Shown in pieces: positions 5,957-14,342 of a stretch of DNA of 64,000 bases. Where the stretch lies: NCBI GenBank assembly GCA_900320245.1, contig ONRP01000005.1, positions 1-64,000 of the forward strand, read 5' to 3'. The DNA comes from an uncultured Prevotellaceae bacterium (GTDB taxonomy: Bacteria > Bacteroidota > Bacteroidia > Bacteroidales > Muribaculaceae). Position 1 is the first letter of the stretch, and every line of letters starts with the position of its first letter. The notes below the pieces were generated by a model. It was given only the letters and a program-made list of their open reading frames with translations. It had not been told where the DNA came from and ran no database searches. The translations under genes and the position numbers were made by a program.

Positions 5957-7780
5957 TCATTCCTTGGCCGGGGTGGCGCCAAGCGCCTCGCGCAAGGTAC
6001 GCGCCCTGGCAGGGCCGATGACGGCAGCGAGTTCCTGCTCGCTGGCCTCACGGATGCGTTTGAGTGACTTGAAGTGCTTGAGCAGGGCGGTGCGGGTGGC
6101 GGGTCCGATGCCGGGCACGTCGTCGAGGGCACTATGCACCTGTCCCTTGCTGCGCTGCTTGCGGTGGAAGGAGATGGCAAAGCGGTGGGCCTCGTCACGC
6201 AGGCGCTGGATGACGTGCAGCGTCTCGCTGTTCTTGTCGATGAACAAGGGAATGCTGTCGCCCGGGAAATAGACCTCGTTCAAGCGCTTGGCGATGCCCA
6301 CGACGGCCATGCGGCCGTGCAGGCCTATAGCGTCGAGCGCCTCGATGGTCGCAGTCACTTGTCCCTTGCCACCGTCGACGATGAGCAACTGCGGCAACTC
6401 TTCTCCCTCCTGGACAAGACGGCTGTAGCGTCGGGTGACCACCTCGCGCATCGACGCAAAGTCGTCGGCACCCTCCACCGTCTTGATGTTGAAGTGGCGG
6501 TACTCCTTCTTGGACGGCTTGGCGTTGCGGAACACCACACACGAGGCTACAGGACTCGAGCCGCTAATGTTGCTGTTGTCAAAGCACTCAACATGGCGCG
6601 GCAGCACTGTCATGCGCAGGTCTCGCTGCATGGTGGTCAGTGTGCGAGTGGTGCGCTGCTCTGGGTTGAGTTTCTCCATCATCTTCAGGCGGTCGGTGCG
6701 GTGCTGGACGGCATTCTTCACCGCGATGTCCAGCAGTTTCTTTTTGTCGCCGCGTTGCGGAATGGTGAACGTGAGGCCGGCAAACTCCACGTCGGGCAAC
6801 ACGTTGACCAGCGCCTCGGCGACGCGGTCGGTAGTGTAGACCTCGGCAAAGCGCTGATGCACCTCGGCCACCGCCATCGACATCATCTCGGCATCACTCT
6901 CGTCACGCGTCGAGAGGCGATACTCGAGGGTTAATGACTGTACCACTGCCCCACCCCGCATGTGCATGAAGTTGATGTGGACCGAATCCTCGTCGCGCAG
7001 CAAGCCGAACACGTCGATGTTGTGAATCGTGGGGCTGACGATGACCGAGCGGCGGCGCACGTGCTCCAGCAGGCGGTAACGGCGCTTGAGCACATCGGCC
7101 TCCTCAAAGCGCAGTTCCGACGCCAGTTGCTGCATCTGCGCCATGAGCACATCCATCAGCACATGGGTGTCGCCATTCAGAATCTGCCTGATTTCACTGA
7201 TGTAGCCTCCGTACTGCTCGGGCGACACCAGTCCCTGGCAGCAGCCCTCGCACCAGTGGATGTGGTACTGCAGGCACAGGCGATGCTTGCCCGCGTCGAT
7301 TGTTTCACGTGAAACATTCAGGCGGCAAGTGCGCAAGGGATAAATCTGGCGGATGGTGTCGATGAGGACCTTGGCGACCTCGGCCTTGGGATACGGCCCA
7401 TAGTAGCGGTCACCCTTGGAGCGCGCCTCACGCGTGATGTAGACGCGCGGGTACAATCCACCCGACACGCATATCCACGGATAACTCTTGTCGTCCTTGA
7501 GCAGCACGTTGTAGCGCGGCTGGAACTCCTTGATGAGGGCATTCTCCAGGTCGAGCGCTTCCTCCTCGGTGTTGACGACGGTGTACTCCAGATCGGCAAT
7601 GTTGCGCACCAGCATCGTGGTGCGCAACGACTCATGCTCGCGGTTGAAGTAGGAGTTGACACGACGCTTCAGGTTCTTGGCCTTGCCCACATAGATGATG
7701 GTGCCCTCGCGGTTGCGGTAGCGATACACTCCGGGTTCCTCGGGCAGCAAGGACAATTTGAGTTTCAAGTCGTCGGTCAT
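5957..7780 (-). CDS. uvrC: UvrABC nucleotide excision repair, subunit C
   Basis: A 607-residue endonuclease that makes both incisions around a lesion delivered by UvrAB. Domains: GIY-YIG nuclease at the N-terminus (GVY 17-19, YVG 30-32), a short UVR motif for UvrB contact (about residues 205-240), the RNase H-like C-terminal nuclease (around ECFDNSNISGS and LIVDGGKGQ) and a terminal helix-hairpin-helix pair (VPGIGPATRTALL). Last gene of the leftward operon, 42 bases after apt. The ATG at 7780 is preferred to an in-frame TTG at 7786; AGGAG lies upstream. Its coding sequence contains a perfect parS-like site that encodes NVSRET. Confidence 0.95.
   Translation of the reverse strand: MTDDLKLKLSLLPEEPGVYRYRNREGTIIYVGKAKNLKRRVNSYFNREHESLRTTMLVRNIADLEYTVVNTEEEALDLENALIKEFQPRYNVLLKDDKSYPWICVSGGLYPRVYITREARSKGDRYYGPYPKAEVAKVLIDTIRQIYPLRTCRLNVSRETIDAGKHRLCLQYHIHWCEGCCQGLVSPEQYGGYISEIRQILNGDTHVLMDVLMAQMQQLASELRFEEADVLKRRYRLLEHVRRRSVIVSPTIHNIDVFGLLRDEDSVHINFMHMRGGAVVQSLTLEYRLSTRDESDAEMMSMAVAEVHQRFAEVYTTDRVAEALVNVLPDVEFAGLTFTIPQRGDKKKLLDIAVKNAVQHRTDRLKMMEKLNPEQRTTRTLTTMQRDLRMTVLPRHVECFDNSNISGSSPVASCVVFRNAKPSKKEYRHFNIKTVEGADDFASMREVVTRRYSRLVQEGEELPQLLIVDGGKGQVTATIEALDAIGLHGRMAVVGIAKRLNEVYFPGDSIPLFIDKNSETLHVIQRLRDEAHRFAISFHRKQRSKGQVHSALDDVPGIGPATRTALLKHFKSLKRIREASEQELAAVIGPARARTLREALGATPAKE
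7301..7316. promoter_or_regulatory. parS: parS-like ParB binding site (perfect), inside uvrC
   Basis: TGTTTCACGTGAAACA, a perfect 16-bp palindrome identical to the widespread chromosomal parS consensus. Its cognate ParB is probably the one encoded at 56363-57244. Confidence 0.85.
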
Positions 7781-7822
7781 CTCCAATGAATCTCCTGAAA
7801 ACGATAGATACTATAGACGCTA

Positions 7823-8356
7823 TCAGAAGGTGAACAGTGAGGTGATTTCGACCTCGGGCGGGAACACTTCGCGTCCGTGCAGGTCGGCCAGATCGCAGAT
7901 GAAGTTGATGTAAACCTTCTTGGGGTTCATCGATTTGACCAGTTCATAGGCAGCGAGCATCGTGCCGCCGGTGGCGAGCAGGTCGTCGTGGATAACCACC
8001 ACGTCGTCGGGGGTGATGGCGTCCTTGTGGATCTCGATGGTATCGGTGCCATACTCCTTGGAGTAGGACTTCTGGATGACCTCGGCAGGCAGTTTGCCCG
8101 GCTTGCGCAGGGGCACAAAGCCGGCACCCAGTTGGGTGGCGAGGATGGCGCCTCCGATAAAGCCTCGGGCCTCGATGCCCACAACGCGGGTCACGCCCTT
8201 GTCGCGGTACAGGTCCACCATGGCGCGGGTCATGATCTGCAGGGCCTCGGGGTCCTTGAATGCCGTGGTCAGGTCCTTGAACTGAATACCCGGAACAGGA
8301 AAGTCGGGGATGTTGCGCACGACGCTTTTTACACGTTCTAATTCTTTGTTATCCAT
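7823..8356 (-). CDS. apt: Adenine phosphoribosyltransferase
   Basis: A 177-residue cytoplasmic salvage enzyme making AMP from adenine and PRPP. The PRPP-binding loop VVVIHDDLLATGGT spans about 119-132, and the family start KDLTTAFKDPEAL and VGIEARGFIGGAIL are present. Normal length for the family. It lies between mnmG (44 bases upstream) and uvrC (42 bases downstream) in one leftward operon. A near-perfect parS-like sequence fills most of the mnmG-apt gap. Confidence 0.96.
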   Translation of the reverse strand: MDNKELERVKSVVRNIPDFPVPGIQFKDLTTAFKDPEALQIMTRAMVDLYRDKGVTRVVGIEARGFIGGAILATQLGAGFVPLRKPGKLPAEVIQKSYSKEYGTDTIEIHKDAITPDDVVVIHDDLLATGGTMLAAYELVKSMNPKKVYINFICDLADLHGREVFPPEVEITSLFTF

Positions 8357-8382
8357 TGTAAATCAGTGTATTAGGTTAATTT

Positions 8383-8398
8383 TGTTTCACGTGGAACA
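8383..8398. promoter_or_regulatory. parS: parS-like site, one mismatch, between mnmG and apt
   Basis: TGTTTCACGTGGAACA differs by one base from the perfect palindrome at 7301-7316, about 1.1 kb away. Paired sites fit a ParB loading region. Confidence 0.75.
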
Positions 8399-8400
8399 AT

Positions 8401-10278
8401 TTATCGGCCCAGCAGCACGAGCAGGATATTGATGTCGCTCGGCGAGACGCCGGGGATGCGTGAGGCCTGCCCCACCGTCTCGGGGTCGATGGCCTGGAGT
8501 TTCTGTCGTGCTTCGGTCGAAATCTGGTGTATCTGGGAATAGTCAAACTTGCCCTTGAGGGTCACATTGTCGAGGCGGGCGGCACGTTCGGCGACGAGGG
8601 TCTCGCGCTCGATATAGCCGCGGTACTTGATGGCGATTTCGGCTGCCTCGACGATTTCCTCACGCCGGTCGGCATCGAGGTTGTCGATTTGGGTCTGCAG
8701 GTCGGGCAAGGCCTCGGCCAGCATCGCCATATTGAGTTGGGGGCGCAGCAGCAGGTCATGCAGGCGCTGACCCTGGGTGAGCGGGGTCATTCCATTTGCC
8801 TCGAGCACGGGGTTAATGACGGCCGCCTTGACGGTGAATTCACGGCAGAAAGCCGTCAAATTCTCAATCTGTTCGCGCTTGGACAGCATCAGGTCATAAC
8901 GCTCGCGTGTGGCCAGACCCAGTTGATAGCCTTTCTCGGTCAAGCGCATGTCGGCATCGTCCTGGCGCAGCAGGATGCGGTGCTCGGCACGCGAAGTGAA
9001 CATACGGTAGGGTTCATCTACGCCACAGGTCACCAAATCGTCGATAAGTACACCGATGTAGGCCTCGTCACGAGCGAGTGTAAACGGCGCTCCTCCGGTG
9101 ATGTTCTGATGGGCATTGATACCGGCAATGAGTCCCTGGCCGGCGGCCTCCTCATAGCCCGTAGTGCCATTCACCTGGCCAGCAAGGAACAGATTCTTGA
9201 CGAGTTTGGACTCGAGGGTATGGGTGAGTTGAGTGGGATCAAAGAAGTCATACTCGATAGCGTAGCCGGGGCGGAAAGCATGCACATCGCGCAGGGCAGG
9301 GATGTGGCGCAAGGCTTCGATCTGCACCTCCCAGGGCAGCGACGACGAGAAACCGTTGAGGTACATCTCGTGGGTCGTGGCGCCCTCGGGTTCGATGAAC
9401 AACTGGTGGGACGTCTTGTCGGCAAAGGTGACGATTTTGGTCTCGATACTGGGGCAGTAACGGGGCCCGATGCTGGTGATTTGGCCGTTGTAGAGCGGTG
9501 ACTGCGGCAAGCCCTCGCGCAGCACGTCATGCACCTGTTCATTGGTGTGCACAATCCAGCAGGGACGCTGGGGCAGGGTCGAAGTCACACCTGGCAGGTA
9601 GGAAAAATGGTGGAAATCCTGCTCACCGTCCTGACGGATGCACTGCGAGAAATCGATGGTTCGCTCGTCGAGGCGCGGCGGGGTACCCGTCTTCATGCGC
9701 CCCACGGTGAAGCCTAACGATGCCAATTGTTCGGTGATTCCGCGTGCGGGAGGCTCCGAAACGCGTCCTCCAGGGGTCTGGACAGGACCCACATGCATCA
9801 GTCCGTTTAGGAAAGTGCCGGCTGTGAGAATCACGGCTTGTGCACCAAAAGTCATACCCAGGGCCGTTTTTACACCCTTCACTACCCCACCCTCGATGAT
9901 GAATTCATCGACAGAATCCTGCCACATGTACAGGTTTGGCGTGTTTTCGAGCACCGAGCGCCACTCGAGGATGAACTGCTGGCGGTCGCTCTGTGACCTG
10001 GGGCTCCACATTGCGGGACCCTTGCTGCGGTTGAGCATACGGAACTGGATGCTGCTGCGGTCGGTGACGATGCCCATCTGTCCGCCCAGGGCATCAATTT
10101 CGCGCACAATCTGCCCCTTGGCGATGCCGCCGACGGCAGGATTGCAACTCATCTGGGCAATCTTGTTCATGTCGATGGTGATGAGCAGGGTGTGCGAACC
10201 CAAACGGGCCGCCGCACAGGCAGCCTCGCAGCCGGCATGGCCGGCCCCAACCACTATCACATCATAGTCCAGCCTCAT
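8401..10278 (-). CDS. mnmG: tRNA uridine-34 carboxymethylaminomethyl modification enzyme, FAD subunit
   Basis: A 625-residue flavoprotein (GidA) that with MnmE installs the cmnm5 group on wobble uridine. The FAD-binding GAGHAG motif is at 11-16, and the conserved blocks MSCNPAVGGIAKGQIVREIDALGG and GHYCPSIE-like RYCPSIETK are present. The helical C-terminal domain ends in PGVSPSDINILLVLLGR. The ATG overlaps the ybeY stop codon (ATGA), implying translational coupling. mnmG is classically close to oriC, which agrees with the parS-like sites here. MnmE is not in this window. Confidence 0.97.
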   Translation of the reverse strand: MRLDYDVIVVGAGHAGCEAACAAARLGSHTLLITIDMNKIAQMSCNPAVGGIAKGQIVREIDALGGQMGIVTDRSSIQFRMLNRSKGPAMWSPRSQSDRQQFILEWRSVLENTPNLYMWQDSVDEFIIEGGVVKGVKTALGMTFGAQAVILTAGTFLNGLMHVGPVQTPGGRVSEPPARGITEQLASLGFTVGRMKTGTPPRLDERTIDFSQCIRQDGEQDFHHFSYLPGVTSTLPQRPCWIVHTNEQVHDVLREGLPQSPLYNGQITSIGPRYCPSIETKIVTFADKTSHQLFIEPEGATTHEMYLNGFSSSLPWEVQIEALRHIPALRDVHAFRPGYAIEYDFFDPTQLTHTLESKLVKNLFLAGQVNGTTGYEEAAGQGLIAGINAHQNITGGAPFTLARDEAYIGVLIDDLVTCGVDEPYRMFTSRAEHRILLRQDDADMRLTEKGYQLGLATRERYDLMLSKREQIENLTAFCREFTVKAAVINPVLEANGMTPLTQGQRLHDLLLRPQLNMAMLAEALPDLQTQIDNLDADRREEIVEAAEIAIKYRGYIERETLVAERAARLDNVTLKGKFDYSQIHQISTEARQKLQAIDPETVGQASRIPGVSPSDINILLVLLGR

Positions 10279-10715
10279 TTCAGGAACACATTTTCGGGAA
10301 GAATCGCCAGGGCCTCGTTTTCATAGCCCTCCATCACCTCGCGCTCGCCGGGACCCTTGTCGTTGATGCCGCACAGGTGCAGCACACCGTGGATGATGAC
10401 GCGCATCAACTCGGTCTCATAGTCTACGCCCAGCATTTCGGCATTGCTGCGCACGGTATCCAGCGAGATGACCATATCGCCCGCAATGTGGCGCGAATTG
10501 GTGTAATCAAAGGTGATGATGTCGGTGTAATAATCATGGCCGAGGAACTCGCGGTTGGTTTCCAGGATGTACTCGTCGTCACAGAAGACATAGGTCAGGC
10601 ACCCCACCCTCTGTCCATGAAGGTCGGCCACCTTGACAATCCACTCGCGCACGACCGGCTCGTTGAGCGCCGGCATCACGGCATTGCCTTGAAGCATGTA
10701 GTTGATTTCGGTCAT
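10275..10715 (-). CDS. ybeY: Endoribonuclease YbeY (16S rRNA 3'-end maturation)
   Basis: A 146-residue metalloprotein. The metal site HGVLHLCGIND is at about 109-119; the last histidine of the usual H-x3-H-x5-H pattern is replaced by Asp in this block, as I recall for Bacteroidales homologues ending in NDKGPGERE. The preceding GDMVISLDTV block is also typical. The ATG at 10715 fits the promoter at 10743-10774; a longer reading from 10754 would begin upstream of the predicted transcription start. First gene of the ybeY-mnmG-apt-uvrC operon. Confidence 0.93.
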   Translation of the reverse strand: MTEINYMLQGNAVMPALNEPVVREWIVKVADLHGQRVGCLTYVFCDDEYILETNREFLGHDYYTDIITFDYTNSRHIAGDMVISLDTVRSNAEMLGVDYETELMRVIIHGVLHLCGINDKGPGEREVMEGYENEALAILPENVFLK

Positions 10716-10742
10716 TTCCTCTATGATTTGAAAAACGGGAGA

Positions 10743-10774
10743 CAAAGATAACACAAATATTGTTGTATAACAAG
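10743..10774 (-). promoter_or_regulatory. Promoter of the ybeY-mnmG-apt-uvrC operon
   Basis: Reading leftward, CTTG (10774-10771, one mismatch to TTTG), 20 bases, TATCTTTG (10750-10743). Predicted start near 10736, about 20 nt before the ybeY ATG. The stretch from here to 10990 shows no other feature I can support. Confidence 0.65.
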
Positions 10775-10990
10775 AAAAAACGGCAATAATCGCCTTGCGG
10801 GACCCTTATCCGGCCCCGCGACCCCATTGCTGGGCGCTGGACCCCCCTACCCGATTTTTCTGGCCCAAGGCGCCAAAAGTCCAAAAACACTGGTTTTCAG
10901 CCCAAAAACGCATTTTAACCCTCTGAGAATCGCTTCTTCGGGGACATTCGGGTATTCGGGCGGGATTTCTTTGTTAATTTTGGCATAAAA

Positions 10991-11022
10991 TTTGCAGATT
11001 TAGTTAAAAAGCCATAACTTTG
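10991..11022 (+). promoter_or_regulatory. Promoter of the NfeD/SPFH operon
   Basis: TTTG (10991-10994), 20 bases, TAACTTTG (11015-11022), an exact consensus match. The start would be near 11029. Confidence 0.75.
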
Positions 11023-11028
11023 GGCAAC

Positions 11029-11208
11029 CTTAACGCAACAGCCCTCACGCCCATCCGAGCGATGTAGATGACCGTCTAACCACCACACGCGGACACCCAA
11101 AAAATGTTGACGTTGCGAGTAGTTTTTCAGCAGGATGATGCGTCTAAGAGATAACAGCGGAAATCGCGAAGTGAACAGAACAATACAAACCAATAAACGA
11201 TAAAGATT
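11029..11208 (+). other. Long 5' leader of the NfeD/SPFH operon
   Basis: About 180 nt separate the predicted transcription start from the ATG at 11209, far more than for other genes here with a mapped promoter. The leader contains small stems such as GCG-GAAAT-CGC but nothing matching a riboswitch I know, and no ORF with clear coding character. Confidence 0.4.
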
Positions 11209-11664
11209 ATGTTTGACTATTTTTCAACCAACGTCTGGCTCATTTGGGTCATCGTTTCAATTATCTGTCTGATTTTAGAACTTTCGTCAGGTGATTTCTT
11301 CATCCTGTGCTTCGCCATCGGTGCCGCTGTGGCTGCCATCGGTGCCGGCTGCGGTCTCACAGTAACCTGGCAGATCATCATCTTTGCCGTGGTTTCTGCC
11401 CTGAGCCTGCTGCTGGTAAGGCCCGCCCTGGTGAAGAAACTGCACAAGCCGCACAAGGAGCGCCTGAGCAATGCCGAAGCCATGATTGGACGTGAAGGCC
11501 GTGTGACCGAAGACATCGAGGCCGGCGGCTATGGCCGCATTGCCGTCGATGGCGACAACTGGAAGGCCGTCAGTGCCGACGGCAGTGCCATCAACACGGG
11601 CACACGCGTGCGTATCACCAAGATGGAGAGCATCATCGCCACCGTTGAGCCCGTCAACGAGTAA
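11209..11664 (+). CDS. NfeD-like membrane protein
   Basis: A 151-residue protein with three hydrophobic segments (about 8-26, 30-49 and 52-70) and a C-terminal soluble OB-fold domain (about 86-150, with GREGRVTEDIEAGGYGRI). NfeD-like proteins pair with stomatin/SPFH proteins and are thought to help organise membrane microdomains; this is the short form without the ClpP-like protease domain. The SPFH partner follows 42 bases later. First gene of its operon. Confidence 0.85.
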   Translation: MFDYFSTNVWLIWVIVSIICLILELSSGDFFILCFAIGAAVAAIGAGCGLTVTWQIIIFAVVSALSLLLVRPALVKKLHKPHKERLSNAEAMIGREGRVTEDIEAGGYGRIAVDGDNWKAVSADGSAINTGTRVRITKMESIIATVEPVNE

Positions 11665-11706
11665 TCCTCACACAAACAATTATCAACCCAATAAATACGA
11701 TTTCTT

Positions 11707-12669
11707 ATGGATCCTATTGTAATTTTTCTTATCGTCATTATCTTGCTGGCCCTGATTCTGGTGAAGAACAGCCTGGTCATCATTCCGCAAAGCGAGACCA
11801 AGATCATCGAGCGCCTGGGTAAATATTACGCCACGCTAAAGCCCGGTATCAATGTCATTATCCCGTTCATCGACCGTGCCAAGAGCATCGTGGCCTATGA
11901 ACACGGACGCTACCGCACCACCAACTCAATCGACCTGCGCGAGCAAGTCTATGACTTCGACAAGCAGAACGTGATTACCAAGGATAACGTACTGACACAA
12001 ATCAACGCGTTGCTGTATTTCCAGATTATGGACCCGTTCAAGGCAGTGTATGAGATCAACAATCTGCCCAACGCTATCGAGAAGTTGACGCAGACCACGC
12101 TGCGTAACATCATCGGTGAACTTGAACTGGACCAGACGCTGACCTCACGCGACACCATCAACTCCAAGTTGCGCGCCGTCCTCGACGACGCCACCAACAA
12201 GTGGGGTATCAAGGTGAACCGCGTCGAGTTGCAGGACATCCAGCCGCCCGTGACCGTGCTCCAGGCCATGGAGAAGCAGATGCAGGCCGAGCGTAACAAG
12301 CGCGCCACCATCCTCACCAGCGAGGGTCAGAAACAGGCTGCCATCCTGCAGTCCGAGGGTCAGAAGACCGCCCGCATCAACCAGGCCGAGGCCGACAAGC
12401 AGACCGAAATCCTGCGCGCCGAGGGTGAAGCCCAGGCACGCATCCGCAGGGCCGAGGCCGAGGCTATCGCCATCGACAAGATTACCCAGGCAGTAGGGCA
12501 GAGCACCAATCCCGCCAACTACCTGCTGGCCCAGAAGTACATCCAGATGCTCGACACCGTTGCCAGCGGCGACAAGACCAAGACGGTCTACCTGCCCTAT
12601 GAGGCCACCAACCTGCTGGGCTCGATCGGCGGCATCAAGGAACTCTTCGGCGCTGACAAGAAGGAATAA
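11707..12669 (+). CDS. Stomatin-like SPFH/band-7 protein
   Basis: A 320-residue membrane-anchored scaffold protein: one N-terminal hydrophobic segment (about 4-24), then the SPFH domain (about 25-180, with QSETKIIERLGKY and PPVTVLQAMEKQMQAERNKRA), then an Ala/Glu/Gln-rich coiled coil (about 185-255, repeats of SEGQK and AEAxA). Close to the QmcA/paraslipin type. It is coupled to the NfeD-like gene, the usual neighbour for this subgroup. It should oligomerise at the inner membrane; the partner proteins are unknown. Confidence 0.9.
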   Translation: MDPIVIFLIVIILLALILVKNSLVIIPQSETKIIERLGKYYATLKPGINVIIPFIDRAKSIVAYEHGRYRTTNSIDLREQVYDFDKQNVITKDNVLTQINALLYFQIMDPFKAVYEINNLPNAIEKLTQTTLRNIIGELELDQTLTSRDTINSKLRAVLDDATNKWGIKVNRVELQDIQPPVTVLQAMEKQMQAERNKRATILTSEGQKQAAILQSEGQKTARINQAEADKQTEILRAEGEAQARIRRAEAEAIAIDKITQAVGQSTNPANYLLAQKYIQMLDTVASGDKTKTVYLPYEATNLLGSIGGIKELFGADKKE

Positions 12670-12712
12670 TCGGGTAGGGGAGAGGCGCCCCCTCCTCGCC
12701 AACCACAACGAC

Positions 12713-12742
12713 AAGGCACGGCATGCGAATATGCCGTGTCTT
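12713..12742 (+). terminator. Intrinsic terminator of the NfeD/SPFH operon
   Basis: AAGGCACGGCAT and ATGCCGTGTCTT form a 12-base stem with one mismatch, followed by ACTGTTTT. Confidence 0.65.
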
Positions 12743-12875
12743 ACTGTTTTCAGTAGTCATCGCATTAAAGATCTATCGTTGGCTCTGGAGGTAAAAAATA
12801 CCGATTTCATCGAAGAATTTGCTTCATTGGCAACATAATAGGGCAGGGGAGAGGAGGAAGTATTTTGCCGTGTTT

Positions 12876-12907
12876 CTTGGCCGTGAGCGGAAAAATGTGT
12901 ATCTTCG
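12876..12907 (+). promoter_or_regulatory. Probable promoter of the glycosyltransferase gene
   Basis: CTTG (12876-12879), 20 bases, TATCTTCG (12900-12907): one mismatch in each element. The start would be near 12914, about 40 nt before the ATG. Confidence 0.45.
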
Positions 12908-12955
12908 TGGCTCGGATGGCGCCGTGTGGCGCCACCATGAAGAAAAATCGCCTCT

Positions 12956-14092
12956 ATGATTAACGTATTCCATATCGTATCCAACAAGCACTGGACCGGC
13001 GCCGAGCAATACACCTATGACCTGGTGGAGCGGCTGCGCAACGACAAGGACTTCTATGTCGAGGTCGTGTGCCGCAAGCATCCCGTCGTGCTCAAGCAAT
13101 ACCGCCGCCTTGAGATTCCTATCTCGATTCTGCCGCTCAAGGGCGTAACCGACATCGATTCGCCCGTGCGTTTTGCACGCCTGCTGCGCAAGGGCAAGAA
13201 CATTATCCACGTGCATAGTTTCAAGGATGCCTTTATGGCCGTGATGGCCCGCCGCATCAGCGAGAACCGCGACACGCGCGTCGTGGTGAGCGTGCACGGC
13301 GTCTACAAGCCCAAGAAGAACTATATGTACACCAAGTTGTACAAGTCCATTGACTGCTTCGTCTTCTCGTCCGAGATGGCCCGCGACGCCTTCCTGGGCA
13401 AAGCCAAAAAGCAGTATGCCGACCGTGGCGTGGTGCTGCGCGACAGCGTGTGCGACAGCCAAATCGGCACCACGGTGCCCGACCTGCGCCGCGAACTGGG
13501 ACTCAACAGCCAGCAGTCGCTGATCATGTACCACGGCAAACTGGCCCACGAGAAGGGCATAGAGGTGCTTCTGGGCGCGTTAACCCACGTGGACAAGTCC
13601 AAGTACCACCTGGCCATCATCGGCGAAGGACAGCCCAAATACAAGGCAAAAATCAAAGGTTTCATCGTTGCTGCCGGTATGGTCAACAATGTGACGCTGC
13701 TGGGCTTCAGGGACAACATCCTGGAATACCTGCGCCAGGCCGACTTCGGCGTACTGCCTTCCATCCAGCCTGAGGCCTTGGGTATCAGCAACTTGGAGTA
13801 TATGATGGCCGGCAAGGCCCACATCTGCAGCAACAACGGTGCACAGCCCGAGTACGTCAACGACGGCGTGAACGGCCTGCTCGTGCCCCCGGGCGACGAG
13901 CGTGCCCTGACGACTGCCATCAACACGATGCTCAACGACACCGCCAGCCGCTCGCGCATGGGAACGCAAGCCCAGCGTGACTTCCAGGAAAAACTCGACT
14001 ATCCCATGTTCTACAACAAGATGACCGACCTGTACCGCAGCCTGCTGCAAAGCGCCCCCGTCGTTGACATCGACATCCCGCCCACCGAGTAA
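12956..14092 (+). CDS. GT4-family glycosyltransferase
   Basis: A 378-residue GT-B fold enzyme. The N-terminal acceptor domain has HIVSNKHWTGAEQYT, and the C-terminal nucleotide-sugar domain contains YHGKLAHEKGIEVLL (about 192-206) and the EX7E pattern at E273 and E281 (PEALGISNLE). Typical for capsule, LPS or exopolysaccharide assembly on the cytoplasmic side. It stands alone, not in a polysaccharide cluster, so the acceptor and sugar cannot be stated. A second, different GT4 enzyme lies at 49311-50453. Confidence 0.85.
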   Translation: MINVFHIVSNKHWTGAEQYTYDLVERLRNDKDFYVEVVCRKHPVVLKQYRRLEIPISILPLKGVTDIDSPVRFARLLRKGKNIIHVHSFKDAFMAVMARRISENRDTRVVVSVHGVYKPKKNYMYTKLYKSIDCFVFSSEMARDAFLGKAKKQYADRGVVLRDSVCDSQIGTTVPDLRRELGLNSQQSLIMYHGKLAHEKGIEVLLGALTHVDKSKYHLAIIGEGQPKYKAKIKGFIVAAGMVNNVTLLGFRDNILEYLRQADFGVLPSIQPEALGISNLEYMMAGKAHICSNNGAQPEYVNDGVNGLLVPPGDERALTTAINTMLNDTASRSRMGTQAQRDFQEKLDYPMFYNKMTDLYRSLLQSAPVVDIDIPPTE

Positions 14093-14255
14093 ACAACACT
14101 CTCCCGCGAGGATCAAATAATCGTGCTACGCACGAGAAATCAAACAAAATTTTATGGGCTGGCGCACACCGTTTCAAACAACTTGAACAACGGAAAACAA
14201 CTTTTCTTTTTTTAAACAACAGATTAATCTGAATTATATGAGGGGTGACGCGACA

Positions 14256-14283
14256 ACTCCTAATTCCTAACTCCTAACTAAAA
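14256..14283. repeat. Heptamer tandem repeat
   Basis: Four 7-base units: ACTCCTA, ATTCCTA, ACTCCTA, ACTAAAA. Intergenic, between convergent genes, just before a terminator. Confidence 0.6.
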
Positions 14284-14284
14284 T

Positions 14285-14326
14285 AAAAACGCCGCCGGGG
14301 CTGTGAGCCTCGGCGGTCGTTTTTAT
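14285..14326. terminator. Bidirectional terminator between convergent genes
   Basis: A GC-rich stem (GCCGCCGGGGC with GCCTCGGCGG, loop TGTGA) flanked by AAAAAC and GTTTTT. Serves the glycosyltransferase gene and the leftward susC-susD operon. The loop region resembles that of the terminator at 5796-5837. Confidence 0.8.
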
Positions 14327-14342
14327 TGGATAGGGTAGGGGA

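Noticed and set aside
10915..11193. 92-codon leftward frame in the ybeY-nfeD gap
   Set aside because: No family pattern and antisense to a consensus promoter and leader; likely chance.
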